Below, piece by piece: positions 37,579 to 46,258 of a DNA stretch of 64,000 nt (position 1 is the stretch's first letter; each line of letters begins with the position of its first letter). Position numbers and translations under genes: made by a program. Location of the stretch: positions 129,924-193,923 of the forward strand of contig NZ_KB899540.1 in NCBI RefSeq assembly GCF_000378305.1, in the 5' to 3' direction. Under the pieces are notes generated by a model. That model was not told the origin of the DNA and searched no databases. It saw only the letters and a list, made by a program, of their open reading frames with translations. The DNA is from Thioalkalivibrio sp. ALJ12. Its GTDB lineage: Bacteria; Pseudomonadota; Gammaproteobacteria; Ectothiorhodospirales; Ectothiorhodospiraceae.

Positions 37579-38834
37579 GGCGTGCCCTGCCCGGCTGCGG
37601 GTAGATGGGCGAGCGTATGGCGCGGCAGCGGACCCAGCCCCATTGCGGAGCGGGCCAGCGCATCGCGCGCAGGGCGCAGGCGATCGACCGCCATCATGCC
37701 GGCCCCCAGCCCGTGGCCGCGCAGCCCGGCGGCGTGCAGCAGGCCCCGGGCGAGGAAATCGGTGGCCGCGACCACGCTGCCCACATCCTGTCGCCGATCC
37801 TTTGCATAGGCCTCCAGAACGGCCGCCGCACCCGGGTCAGCGGCAAACGCGGGCGTGCCATCGACTTGCCGGCCCGTGCGCAGCGCACCAAGCAGGCCCG
37901 CCACGTCGCGCAGCGACAGGTTGAGCCCCTGCCCGGCGACTGGATGCACGGAGTGCGCGGCATTGCCGAGCAGCAGCGCACGCTCGGCGACCGGGTCCGG
38001 CGCGTGGACGCGCTCCAGCGGGAAACGCACGACCGGCCCCGCCGGACGCAGGCGCCCGAGTGTCCAGCCAAAGCGGGCCTGCAACTCGCGCAGGCGTTCC
38101 GCCTCGCCCTGCTCCAGGCGCTGTTCACAAGTCTGCGGCGGCGCCACCCAGACGACATTCATGCGGCCATCGGCCTGCGGCAGCAGGGCCAGTGGCCCCT
38201 CGTCGGTGAAACGCTCGAAGGCCTGGCCGTTGTGCGGACGGTCCGGGCGCACGTCGAACACCAAAGCATCGGCGTCGTAGCGCAGCCGCTGCACCGGCAA
38301 CCCTAGGGCCTTGCGGGTCGGGGAGCTCACGCCGTCCGCCGCGAGGATCAGACGGGCGGACCAGGTCGCCTCGTCCTTCGCCCCCTCAATATGCAGAGTG
38401 CGTCGATCCCCTTCGGCCGGATCGAGGCCGGCCAGGGTCGAGTCGTAATGCAGGTCCACACCGGCCGCGCGGCAGGCCTCGTTCAACATCGGGTCCAGGG
38501 CGGCGGCCGGAACGACCTGCCCGAGCGCGGCGCGGCCATGGTCGCGCGCGTTCAGGTGCACCCGCCCCAGCCCGCCGCGACGGCTGACCACGATGGATCG
38601 GATGGGGGTGGCCTGGTCGGCCACGGAGGACCAGTAGCCGAGGTCGTCCAGGAGCTGGACGGAGCCAGCGGCCAGGGCGTAGCCGCGGGTGTCGGGGCGG
38701 GTGGTGTCCGGCTTCGGCGCGGCGCCCCGCTCGAACAGGGCCACGGAATAGCCGGCCCGGGAGAGGGTCGCGGCCGCCAGGCTGCCGACCGGGCCGCCGC
38801 CGATGATGGCGATGTCGGGGGTTTGCACGCTCAT
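37575..38834 (-). CDS. ubiH: 2-octaprenyl-6-methoxyphenol hydroxylase UbiH
   Basis: This is a 419-residue flavin monooxygenase of the same family as its downstream neighbour. It has DIAIIGGGPVGSLAAATL, the DG motif LILAADGVSSPTRKALG and LLGNAAHSVHPVAGQGLNLSLRD, seen as GNAAHSVHPVAGQGLNL. It likely hydroxylates a ubiquinone precursor ring using O2 and NADPH. The start at 38834 gives the family N-terminus (MSVQTPDIAIIGGG); the longer frame is from repeat DNA upstream. It is in tandem with the second hydroxylase. Confidence 0.88.
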   Translation of the reverse strand: MSVQTPDIAIIGGGPVGSLAAATLSRAGYSVALFERGAAPKPDTTRPDTRGYALAAGSVQLLDDLGYWSSVADQATPIRSIVVSRRGGLGRVHLNARDHGRAALGQVVPAAALDPMLNEACRAAGVDLHYDSTLAGLDPAEGDRRTLHIEGAKDEATWSARLILAADGVSSPTRKALGLPVQRLRYDADALVFDVRPDRPHNGQAFERFTDEGPLALLPQADGRMNVVWVAPPQTCEQRLEQGEAERLRELQARFGWTLGRLRPAGPVVRFPLERVHAPDPVAERALLLGNAAHSVHPVAGQGLNLSLRDVAGLLGALRTGRQVDGTPAFAADPGAAAVLEAYAKDRRQDVGSVVAATDFLARGLLHAAGLRGHGLGAGMMAVDRLRPARDALARSAMGLGPLPRHTLAHLPAAGQGTP

Positions 38835-38850
38835 CTCAGCGCCGCACCCG

Positions 38851-38960
38851 GTCATTGCGAGGCTCCGAAGGGGCCGTGGCAATCTCCGGACGCTGGCGCA
38901 GCGGCGAGGTCCGGTGGCTGCGGAAGGTGATCGCCGCGGCGCTGCGCACCTCGCGATGAC
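38851..38960. repeat. Dispersed palindrome GTCATTGCGAGG...CCTCGCGATGAC
   Basis: The arms at 38851-38862 and 38949-38960 are inverted copies with one mismatch. They enclose GC-rich DNA with a further hairpin. It is a second copy of the family at 985-1092, placed between pepP and ubiH. It likely forms a stem-loop in transcripts. It is adjacent to another repeat at 38982-39074. Confidence 0.65.
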
Positions 38961-38981
38961 GGCACCTGGGGCCACGAACCT

Positions 38982-39074
38982 TCGTAGGATGCGGATGAGC
39001 GTAGCGAATCGCATCGGGGGTGTGGGCACACCCCAGCGACCGGTGCGTTTTGCGGGGCTCCACGCACCCTACGA
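38982..39074. repeat. Dispersed palindrome CGTAGGATGCGGATGAGCG...CGCACCCTACG
   Basis: The left end CGTAGGATGCGGATGAGCG matches a repeat present also as direct copies at 42161-42245 and 42268-42332. The right end GCGCACCCTACG-like (39063-39073) is the inverted complement. This type (GTAGGATGGG...GGTGCGTT) is widespread in proteobacterial intergenic DNA. Confidence 0.65.
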
Positions 39075-39110
39075 ATTTTGGGTTGGCCGGGTTTGGGCGG
39101 GAGCGCATGG

Positions 39111-40475
39111 TCAGGTCCAGCCCGGGAGGTCGCCGGCCATGCAGGCTTCGATGTCGTCGGGGGTCTTGGGGCAGGCGGCGGTCAGGACTTCGTGTCCGTC
39201 GCGGGTGACGGCGACGTCGTCCTCGATGCGGATGCCGATGCCGCGCAGGGCCTTTGGGGCCTCGGAGTACGGGCCGAAGTAGAGGCCCGGCTCCACGGTG
39301 GTCACCATGCCCGGCTCCAGCAGGCGCCAGGCGTCGCCGACGCGGTAGTCGCCGACGTCGTGCACATCCAGCCCCAGCCAGTGGCCGGTGCGGTGCATAT
39401 AGAAAGGCCGGTAGGCGTGGTCCTTGAGCAGCTTGTCGAGCCGGCCCTTGAGCACGCCCAGATCCTTGAGCCCGCGGGTCAGCTCGCGTACGGCGGCATC
39501 GTGCGGGTCGTTCCAGTGGTTGCCCGGGCGGGTCTGCTCGATGGCCGCGTGCTGGGCGGCCAGCACGCACTCGTAGACCTCGCGCTGGGTGTCGCTGAAA
39601 CGGCCGGAGACCGGGAAGGTGCGGGTGATGTCGGAGGCGTAGCCCTGCACCTCGCAGCCGGCATCGATCAGCAGCAGGTCGCCGTCGTTCAGGACATCGC
39701 GGTTCTCGATGTAGTGCAGGATGCAGCCGTTCTCGCCACCGCCGACGATGGAGGGATATGCCGGCTCGGTGCCATGGCGGTGAAACTCGTGCAGCAGCTC
39801 GGCCTCGACCATGAACTCGGTCACGCCCGGTCGCGCCGCCTGCATCGCGCGGATATGGGCCTGGCACGAGATCGCCGCCGCGTGGCGCATCATGCGCAGT
39901 TCCGGGGCCTTCTTGAACAGGCGCTGTTCGTGCACGTAGTGCTCGACCGCGACGTATTCATGCGGGGCCCGCACGCCGTTGCGCGCCTTCGCGCGGACCC
40001 GATTGACCCAGCCGAACAGCCGCTGGTCCAGCGCCTCGTCACGCCCGAACGGGGCACACAGCACGCGCCGATTCTCCATCAGGCCCGGCAGGATCTCGTC
40101 GATGTCCTCGATCGGGAACGCGCACTCCGCGCCGTAATGTTCCATCGCCCCGTCCGGTCCGGCGCGCCGCCCCTGCCAGGTCTCCTGCGTGGGGTCGCGG
40201 TCGCGGCAGAACAGGATGTACTCCCCGGCCTCGCGTCCGGGGACGCACACGGCGACCGCATCCGGCTCCGGGAAGCCCGTCAGATAGAGGAAGTCGCTGT
40301 TCTGTCGAAACGGGTAGTCGACATCGCGATTGCGCACCTGCTCGTGCGCCGCGGGCACCACGATGATCGAGTCGCCACCCACGCCGCGCATCAGGCGCTG
40401 ACGCCGCCGGGCGAACTCGGCCAGGGTGATGGTCGGGGTCTTGCCGGGCAGCGGGGGGCGCGTGGGGGCATTCAT
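39111..40475 (-). CDS. pepP: Xaa-Pro aminopeptidase
   Basis: This 454-residue metallopeptidase removes the N-terminal residue before proline. The N-terminal substrate-recognition domain (YPFRQNSDFLYLTGFPEPDAV, seen as FRQNSDFLYLTGFPEPDA) precedes a pita-bread catalytic fold. Metal ligands are Asp and Asp in LIDAGCEVQGYASDITRTF, His in HRTGHWLGLDVHD, Glu in TTVEPGLYF and Glu in GIRIEDDV. It is coupled to the UPF0149 gene (4-base overlap) as in many gammaproteobacteria, upstream of the ubiH pair. Confidence 0.96.
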   Translation of the reverse strand: MNAPTRPPLPGKTPTITLAEFARRRQRLMRGVGGDSIIVVPAAHEQVRNRDVDYPFRQNSDFLYLTGFPEPDAVAVCVPGREAGEYILFCRDRDPTQETWQGRRAGPDGAMEHYGAECAFPIEDIDEILPGLMENRRVLCAPFGRDEALDQRLFGWVNRVRAKARNGVRAPHEYVAVEHYVHEQRLFKKAPELRMMRHAAAISCQAHIRAMQAARPGVTEFMVEAELLHEFHRHGTEPAYPSIVGGGENGCILHYIENRDVLNDGDLLLIDAGCEVQGYASDITRTFPVSGRFSDTQREVYECVLAAQHAAIEQTRPGNHWNDPHDAAVRELTRGLKDLGVLKGRLDKLLKDHAYRPFYMHRTGHWLGLDVHDVGDYRVGDAWRLLEPGMVTTVEPGLYFGPYSEAPKALRGIGIRIEDDVAVTRDGHEVLTAACPKTPDDIEACMAGDLPGWT

Positions 40476-41074
40476 TGCATCGGGATCCGTTTCGGGTCGT
40501 CCGGGGCGAGCTCGTCGGCGATCAGCAATACACCGACGCGCACGTATTCGTTGAGTTCCTCGAAGGCGGCGGCGTTGTCTTCGTCGTCCTCCGGCTCCAG
40601 TTCGATGCGCGCAATCTCGGCAAAGTCGCGCAGGATTTCACTGGCCTCGGCCGAGGGCTTCATCTGCTGTAGCCGGGGCATCTGCCCGAAACCCGAGATA
40701 AAGCCGTCGACCCACTCGGACAGGGCCTGGGCACGCGCCTCGATCGGCTCGTCTTCCGGCAGCAGGGGCCCGAAGCCGAGCTCGACGTCGTACAGCTGCG
40801 CCAGCAGTGCCCGGCGGATCGCCTCCACCGTCGCGCGGAAGTCGTCCGGCGCGGCATCGGTCAGCGGCAGCGCCTCGCCCAGGCTTTGTTCCAGCGCCTC
40901 GACATCCGCGCCGGGGTCCGCGACCACACAGCCGGTGAACAGCCCGTGGGCGGAGGCCGGCGTTTGCGCGAAGCCCATGCGGCGCAGGCCATGCGCGAGC
41001 TGCTCGGCCAGCGCGGTCGGGTCGGATTCAAGGCCGCCGCGCGCCTTGGTCGATTCGCCGGTCGGAGCAGCCAT
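40472..41074 (-). CDS. UPF0149 (YgfB) family protein
   Basis: This 200-residue all-helical protein matches the YgfB/YecA-like N-terminal family: GLFTGCVVADPG, SEWVDGFISGFGQMP, EILRDFAEIARIELEP and LNEYVRVGVLLIADEL. The C-terminal SEC-C zinc motif of YecA is absent. YgfB is found next to pepP and ubiH across gammaproteobacteria; its role is not established. It overlaps the upstream hypothetical gene by one base and pepP by four. Confidence 0.88.
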   Translation of the reverse strand: MAAPTGESTKARGGLESDPTALAEQLAHGLRRMGFAQTPASAHGLFTGCVVADPGADVEALEQSLGEALPLTDAAPDDFRATVEAIRRALLAQLYDVELGFGPLLPEDEPIEARAQALSEWVDGFISGFGQMPRLQQMKPSAEASEILRDFAEIARIELEPEDDEDNAAAFEELNEYVRVGVLLIADELAPDDPKRIPMQ

Positions 41075-41361
41075 CAGAAGGACTCCAGACGGGCTTCGTA
41101 CGGAAACAGCAGGAAGCGGTAGAGGTCGTCACCGACCTGCAGATGGGTGAACTGCGGCTCGCCCAGCTTGATCGCGCTGGACCCGGTGGCCGACAGCGCA
41201 TTCAGACCAAAGCGCTTCTCCGCGATCAGGTCCGCCAGCAGTTGCTCCAGATCCGCGCGCGGGATCGCCCCGGTATTGTCCACGATGCGGCAGGGCTTGC
41301 CGTTGTGGGCGGTGCCCTCGATCACGGTGGCCTGCGGGTCGGGTTCGGGGGGCTGAATCAT
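41074..41361 (-). CDS. Conserved hypothetical protein, 95 residues
   Basis: This is a small soluble protein with no signal or membrane segment. It begins with an acidic Pro-rich patch, then IVDNTGAIPRADLEQLLADLIAEKRFGLNAL and a C-terminal FTHLQVGDDLYRFLLFPYEARLESF half, seen here as LQVGDDLYRFLLFPYEARL. It is the first gene of the hypothetical-UPF0149-pepP string. No family was recognised. The one-base overlap with UPF0149 suggests it is a real co-translated gene. Confidence 0.65.
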   Translation of the reverse strand: MIQPPEPDPQATVIEGTAHNGKPCRIVDNTGAIPRADLEQLLADLIAEKRFGLNALSATGSSAIKLGEPQFTHLQVGDDLYRFLLFPYEARLESF

Positions 41362-41518
41362 GGGCGCGGCAGTTCCTGAGAAATGATATGCCGCCTATTG
41401 TGACCAGCCCGCCATAGGAGTCGCAACAAAGCGCCGTGTCCGCGCGCGTTTGGCCCTGTCGCCGCCGGCAGTCGCGGATGGCAATAGTGAAGGCGCTCCC
41501 GCAAAAAGGTCACACAAG

Positions 41519-41548
41519 TTGACGATTTGCGGGGGGGCCTCCTAGACT
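41519..41548 (+). promoter_or_regulatory. Sigma-70-like promoter of the coiled-coil/zapA unit
   Basis: TTGACG (41519-41524), 18-base spacer and TAGACT (41543-41548), 58 bases before the start of the coiled-coil gene. It is divergent from the hypothetical-UPF0149-pepP unit. Nothing else was recognised in the 245-base gap. Confidence 0.5.
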
Positions 41549-41606
41549 CCATGGACTGCGTCGCGCGCCGTGCGCGGTCGCCTTCACCGAACTGGGGCCT
41601 GTCGCC

Positions 41607-41831
41607 ATGTCGTCCGAGGATTCCAGCCACGATCCCGTCGAGCGCCTCGAGACCGCGATTACGCGGCTGCTCGATGAACATGCCGCCCTGCGCGAGGAGA
41701 ACAATCTGCTGCACGAGCAGATTCGTCAGCTCAAAAGCGAGCGCGCGGCCTTCAAGGAACGCAACGAACAGGCCCGCCACCGGGTCGAGACGATGATCGC
41801 CCGCCTGCGGTCGATGGAGCACAGCGAATGA
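41607..41831 (+). CDS. ZapB-like small coiled-coil protein (TIGR02449 type)
   Basis: This is a 74-residue protein predicted to be a single coiled coil. ITRLLDEHAALREENNLLHEQIRQLKSERAAFKERN shows heptad Leu/Ile spacing, seen here as LREENNLLHEQIRQLKSER. It belongs to the short family found directly upstream of zapA in gammaproteobacteria and is thought to be a cell-division accessory similar in style to ZapB. The stop overlaps the zapA start by 4 bases. Confidence 0.8.
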   Translation: MSSEDSSHDPVERLETAITRLLDEHAALREENNLLHEQIRQLKSERAAFKERNEQARHRVETMIARLRSMEHSE

Positions 41832-42130
41832 GCCAGTCCGAACCCGTACGCGTCTCGATCCTGGGCAAGGAATACCAGATCGCCTGCCCGCCCGAGGAAC
41901 GCGCCGACCTGTTTGCCTCCGCCTCCCTGGTCGACGAGCGCATGCGCGAACTGCGCGACACCGGCCGCGTGGTCGGCGCCGAGCGCATTGCCGTGATGGT
42001 GGCGCTGAACCTCGCTCACGAGATGCTCGAATGCCAGGAGCAGCTCAAGCGCGCCGAGCAGACCGGCCCGGCCCGCATCACCGCCATCGCCGACCGCATC
42101 GAACAGTCGCTGGGCACGCCCCGCTCCTGA
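41828..42130 (+). CDS. zapA: Cell division protein ZapA
   Basis: This 100-residue protein binds and bundles FtsZ at the Z ring. The N-terminal globular part has VRVSILGKEYQIACPPEERADLFASA, seen as SILGKEYQIACPPEE, and the helical tail has ERIAVMVALNLAHEML. It is ATGA-coupled to the coiled-coil gene. The 6S RNA and ygfA commonly found after zapA are not seen; repeat DNA follows instead. Confidence 0.92.
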   Translation: MSQSEPVRVSILGKEYQIACPPEERADLFASASLVDERMRELRDTGRVVGAERIAVMVALNLAHEMLECQEQLKRAEQTGPARITAIADRIEQSLGTPRS

Positions 42131-42155
42131 AGTTCGCGGCCAAGGCCGCTCCCAC
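42131..42155. repeat. REP-like palindrome directly after zapA
   Basis: AGTTCGCGGCCAAGGCCGC followed by TCCCAC starts on the base after the zapA stop. The core GCGGCC-AA-GGCCGC is a perfect palindrome. It is the same family as 17080-17160. Confidence 0.65.
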
Positions 42156-42160
42156 AGCGC

Positions 42161-42332
42161 CGTAGGATGGGATGAGCCAGGCGAATCCTATCAAGGGTTC
42201 CCACGGCGCACGGCACGGTGCGTTTCGCGGTGCTCAACCGCACCCTACTCCTGCCCCCACCCCGCACTGTAGGATGGGATGAGCCAGGCGAATCCCATCA
42301 AGGGTTCCCACGGCGCGGCGAATGGTGCGTTA
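42161..42332. repeat. Two direct copies of the GTAGGATGGGATGAGCCAGG repeat
   Basis: Copy 1 runs from 42161 to about 42245 and copy 2 from 42268 to 42332. They share CGAATCC.ATCAAGGGTTCC and CACGGCGC. Copy 2 runs into the stop codon of the leftward lolA (TAA at 42330-42332). Fills the zapA-lolA gap. Confidence 0.75.
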
Positions 42333-42989
42333 CGGCCGATAGATATCCACCCCGGATGGCGGATCGAAGGTAAACGCAGCCTCGTCGACCGGCGCATTGC
42401 GCTCGCTTCGCTCGAAGTGAATCTCGGTCTCCTGACCAAAGATGTCGCGAAAGGCCATGCGGGTCAGGTCACCATCCGGCGTCAGGTCCAGCTCGAGGTG
42501 CGTAAAGTCCGCCTGTTCGTTGCGCGGGATCAGCAGCAGGCGCAGGGCCGAGGCATCACCTACCGGCAGCACATCCATGCGGAAGTGTTCGTCCAGCCGC
42601 TCCGGCTGGGTGATCGCCGCGATCGGTGTCGCATCGAAGGCATCCCCCAGCGGGCGCACGGTCGCCTGCGCCAGGTCCGGGTCATAGGTCCACAGGTCCT
42701 CGCCATCGGACACGATCGTCTGCGGGAAGGGCTCGGTCACCTCCCAGCGCAGTCGATTCGGCATGCCCAGCTGCATCGAGCCGTCGGACTCCTGCAGCAC
42801 ATAGCCCGTCTCGTCGCGTACCGTCTGCGTGAACTCGGCCGTAAAGGTCTCCAGTCCCTCGACAAAACGGTCCAGCGCCGCGCGCGCATCCGGCGCCGGG
42901 CCGCGCTCGGCCGCCAGCGGCCCGGCGAACAGGAACATCGTCGTCGCGGCCAGGGCGAGCAACAGACGGGGGACAAGACGAACGATCAT
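42330..42989 (-). CDS. lolA: Outer-membrane lipoprotein chaperone LolA
   Basis: This is a 219-residue periplasmic carrier. A signal peptide (RLVPRLLLALAATTMFLFAGPLAA) is followed by LDRFVEGLETFTAEFTQTV and QESDGSMQLGMPNRLRWEV, seen as SDGSMQLGMPNRLRWEV. These and SDGEDLWTYDPDLAQ are LolA hallmarks. It shuttles outer-membrane lipoproteins from LolCDE to LolB. The ATG at 42989 is used because it creates the signal sequence. It lies 118 bases downstream of ftsK, the usual order. Confidence 0.95.
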   Translation of the reverse strand: MIVRLVPRLLLALAATTMFLFAGPLAAERGPAPDARAALDRFVEGLETFTAEFTQTVRDETGYVLQESDGSMQLGMPNRLRWEVTEPFPQTIVSDGEDLWTYDPDLAQATVRPLGDAFDATPIAAITQPERLDEHFRMDVLPVGDASALRLLLIPRNEQADFTHLELDLTPDGDLTRMAFRDIFGQETEIHFERSERNAPVDEAAFTFDPPSGVDIYRP

Positions 42990-43107
42990 GCGGACTCCGG
43001 TTGGGTGTTTACGATGATCCTGCGCCCGGTCGCTTAACCGGACGTGAATACCACAACAGAAAGGTCGAGCCGGATCACAGGATCCGGTACATGGACCCGG
43101 CCGAGCG

Positions 43108-45441
43108 TCAGTCGTTCGGCCCCGGGACCAGGACCTCGCGATTGCCATTGGACTGCACCGGGCTGACCAGCCCGGCGGCCTCCATGTCCTCGACCATGCG
43201 CGCGGCACGGTTGTAGCCGATCTTCAGGCGGCGCTGGATGAACGAGATCGAGGCCTTGCGCGTCTCGATCACGATCTGCACAGCCTGGTCGTAAAGCGGG
43301 TCGGTCTCCGCCTCGCCATCGCCCGGTGCCTCCAGCCCCGGGATCGCGGCGGCCCCGGCCTCCGGCTCGTCGAGGATCGCCTCGTTGTAGTTCGGCTCGC
43401 CGGTAGATTTCAGGTACTCCACCACCTGATGGACCTCGTTGTCGCCGACGAAGGCACCATGTACGCGCTCCGGCATCGCCTTGCCCGGCGGCAGGTAGAG
43501 CATGTCGCCGTGGCCCAGCAGGTGCTCGGCCCCCATCTGGTCGAGGATGGTGCGCGAGTCCACGCGCGAGGAGACCTGGAAGGCGATACGGCTGGGGATG
43601 TTCGCCTTGATCAGGCCGGTGATCACGTCCACCGACGGGCGCTGGGTGGCCAGGATCAGGTGGATACCGGCGGCGCGCGCCTTCTGCGCCAGGCGTGCGA
43701 TCAGCTCCTCCACCTTCTTGCCCACCACCATCATCATGTCGGCGAACTCGTCGACCACGATCACGATGAACGGCAACGGCTCTAGCTCCGGCGCCTCGGT
43801 CTCGGTCAGCGCCTCCTCCGGCTTGAACAGTGGGTCCTTCAACGGCTCGCCGGCGGCCTCGGCATCGCGCACCTTCTTGTTGAAGCCGCCGATATTGCGC
43901 ACGCCCATCGCCGACATCAGCTTGTAGCGCCGTTCCATCTCTGCCACCGCCCAGCGCAGGGCGTTGGAGGCATCCTTCATGTCGGTCACGACCTCGCACA
44001 GCAGGTGCGGGATGCCGTCGTACACCGACAGCTCCAGCATCTTCGGGTCGATCAGGATCAGGCGTACGTCGTCCGGCGTGGACTTGTACAACAGCGACAG
44101 CAGCATCGCGTTCACGCCGACCGATTTCCCGGAGCCGGTCGTCCCGGCCACCAGCAAATGCGGCATCTTCGCCAGATCCGCCATCACCGGGCCGCCACCG
44201 ATGTCCTTGCCGAGCGCCATGGTCAGCGGCGACTTGTTCGAATCGAACAGATCCGAACGCAGGATCTCGGAGAGCGCCACGATCTCGCGGTTCTCGTTGG
44301 GGATCTCCAGGCCCACGGTGGACTTGCCCGGGATCACCTCGACGATGCGCACCGCCATCACCGACAGCGAGCGCGCCAGATCGGTGGACAGCCCGGAGAT
44401 GCGCGAGGCCTTGACCCCGGCCGCCGGCTGCAGCTCGAAGCGCGTGATCACCGGGCCCGGCTGCACCGCGACCACCTCGACCTCCACGCCAAAGTCCTTC
44501 AGCTTCAGCTCGACCAGGCGCGAGAGTGCCTGCAGCGACTCCTCCGAGAAGCCATCCGGCGGGGGTGGCGCCTCGTCCAGCAGGGACAGCGGCGGACGCG
44601 GATCGGCCCCGGACCCTTCGGTGAACAGCGGGACCTGCTTTTCCTTCTGTACGCGCGGGCTGGGCGCGGGCGCCTCGATGCGCGGCTCCACGCGCGAGGG
44701 CGCGCGCTTCTCGGTGCGCTTGCGCTCCTTTTCCACCCGCGTCTCGCGCTCGGCCCGCTCGCGCGCGCCGATGCGGCGATCCCGGGCCGAATCCAGCTGA
44801 GCGCGAAGCCGCTCGAAGCCACGGATGGTCAACTGACCCAGCCGGTCCATCAGCAGGAACCAGGACAGGCCCGTGAACAGCGTCACCCCGGCCAGGAACA
44901 GCGCCAGCAGCACCAGCGTCGCCCCGACCAGGCTCAGCCCGGCCACGGCCCAGCCGGCAAACAAGTCTCCGAGGATGCCGCCCGCGTGCACCGGCATCCC
45001 GCCCGGGAGCAGGTGCAACGCGGCCAGCGCCGCGCCCGAGATCAGTGCCACAATCAGCGCGACCCCGCGCACGGTCAGTTCCATCGGGCTGGCGATCCGC
45101 GCCTCGCGGCGATGCCGGAACAGCCACCAGCCGATGCCGCCGACCGCCAGCGGAATCAGGTAGGCCAGATAGCCCAGCAGGTGAAACGCGATGTCCGCAA
45201 ACCAGGCGCCGGTGGTGCCACCCAGGTTGCGCAGGCTCTCGCCATCGCCGGTGGTGGACCAGGCCGCATCGCCCGGGTGATAGCTCACCAGGGCGACCAG
45301 CAGATAAAGCGCCAGCATGCCGAAGATCAGCAGCGCACCCTCGCGCAGCCCGCGCAGCAACTGCCCGCTCAGGCTGGGTGCCGCAGCCGGCTCTGCCGTC
45401 TTCCTGCCCTTGCCCCCGGATTTGGCCTTGCTTGCGGCCAT
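43108..45441 (-). CDS. ftsK: DNA translocase FtsK
   Basis: This 777-residue protein has four N-terminal membrane helices, a charged linker of about 150 residues ([19 protein letters not shown]), then the motor. Walker A is [16 protein letters not shown] and Walker [13 protein letters not shown]. The C-terminal gamma winged helix ([27 protein letters not shown], seen as [19 protein letters not shown]) reads KOPS. It pumps chromosomes at the septum and activates XerCD at dif. GGGGAG precedes the ATG at 45441; an ATG 36 bases upstream is less likely. Confidence 0.97.
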   Translation of the reverse strand: MAASKAKSGGKGRKTAEPAAAPSLSGQLLRGLREGALLIFGMLALYLLVALVSYHPGDAAWSTTGDGESLRNLGGTTGAWFADIAFHLLGYLAYLIPLAVGGIGWWLFRHRREARIASPMELTVRGVALIVALISGAALAALHLLPGGMPVHAGGILGDLFAGWAVAGLSLVGATLVLLALFLAGVTLFTGLSWFLLMDRLGQLTIRGFERLRAQLDSARDRRIGARERAERETRVEKERKRTEKRAPSRVEPRIEAPAPSPRVQKEKQVPLFTEGSGADPRPPLSLLDEAPPPPDGFSEESLQALSRLVELKLKDFGVEVEVVAVQPGPVITRFELQPAAGVKASRISGLSTDLARSLSVMAVRIVEVIPGKSTVGLEIPNENREIVALSEILRSDLFDSNKSPLTMALGKDIGGGPVMADLAKMPHLLVAGTTGSGKSVGVNAMLLSLLYKSTPDDVRLILIDPKMLELSVYDGIPHLLCEVVTDMKDASNALRWAVAEMERRYKLMSAMGVRNIGGFNKKVRDAEAAGEPLKDPLFKPEEALTETEAPELEPLPFIVIVVDEFADMMMVVGKKVEELIARLAQKARAAGIHLILATQRPSVDVITGLIKANIPSRIAFQVSSRVDSRTILDQMGAEHLLGHGDMLYLPPGKAMPERVHGAFVGDNEVHQVVEYLKSTGEPNYNEAILDEPEAGAAAIPGLEAPGDGEAETDPLYDQAVQIVIETRKASISFIQRRLKIGYNRAARMVEDMEAAGLVSPVQSNGNREVLVPGPND

Positions 45442-45502
45442 GCGCTCCCCATTGTGTTCGGCCCGCGACACGGGCATTGCGAATCATCGCGCAGTTTACC
45501 GA

Positions 45503-46258
45503 TTAAGACGTCGTTCGTGGGGGCCGATCTCCCTCCCTGCGAAACGGGTCCGGATCGGCCGACCAGATCCAGCCCTCGCGGCCCGCCAGCGCCGCCTCAT
45601 CCGCGGTCGGCGCGACTGCGTGTCCGGCCAGGAAATCGACCCCGGCCAGCACGCACAGCGCCGCATCCAGCGTATCGTCGGTGGCGACACTCAGGTCTGG
45701 CACGGGCCCCTCGAAGGCCTCGGGCAGCCGGGCCCGGACATCGACACGGGTATCCCAGCCACGGACCCTGCGCAGGGCGGCCGGATACACCTCGATCGCA
45801 GCTGAATCGGCAACCGGCCCAGCAACCCGGGGCAGCGGAAGCGCCCGTCCGCTCTGGTCGCGCAGCGCTTGCAGCAGATTGACCGCCGCCAGCGCAGTGC
45901 GCGCGATGAAGTTCGCCCCCACCTCCAGCGGGCGCTTGCCGAGGCGCTCCCGAATCACCCGGTCGGTATGGCGGTGGAACATCGCATCCGCGTCCGCCGT
46001 AATGCCCGCACCGGCCTGGTGCCCCGACAGTTCCCGCGCCAGGGCGCTGGGCCAGCCGAGCGGGGCATCCAGGCACAGCAGAACGGGTCCCGGCGTATCC
46101 ATCCAGCCGGCCACGATCGCGGCCGCCGGCTCGCTCGGGTGCGCGCGGCGGGCTTCCTCCAGGCGCAAGTCGTCGCCGGACCAGCGGGCACAGGCCAGCC
46201 CGGTCTTGCGCGGCTGGGTGGCACAGTCGACGCCGATGATGCGGATGGGGTTGCTCAC
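45503..46258 (-). CDS. DUF429 family protein (RNase H-like fold, predicted nuclease)
   Basis: This 251-residue protein starts at GTG 46258. The N-terminal IRIIGVDCATQPRKTGLACA, seen as IIGVDCATQPRKTGLA, and LLCLDAPLGWPSALARELSGH match the DUF429 pattern with RNase H-like Asp residues. AIEVYPAALRR and ATDDTLDAALCVLAG complete the usual motif set. The biochemical role is not known. It overlaps the upstream fusion gene by 4 bases (GTGA), so the two are translated together. Confidence 0.8.
   Translation of the reverse strand: MSNPIRIIGVDCATQPRKTGLACARWSGDDLRLEEARRAHPSEPAAAIVAGWMDTPGPVLLCLDAPLGWPSALARELSGHQAGAGITADADAMFHRHTDRVIRERLGKRPLEVGANFIARTALAAVNLLQALRDQSGRALPLPRVAGPVADSAAIEVYPAALRRVRGWDTRVDVRARLPEAFEGPVPDLSVATDDTLDAALCVLAGVDFLAGHAVAPTADEAALAGREGWIWSADPDPFRREGDRPPRTTS

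Noticed and set aside
42131-42330. 6S RNA after zapA
   Set aside because: The gap is filled by recognisable repeats; no long near-continuous hairpin with the open bubble of 6S RNA was found.
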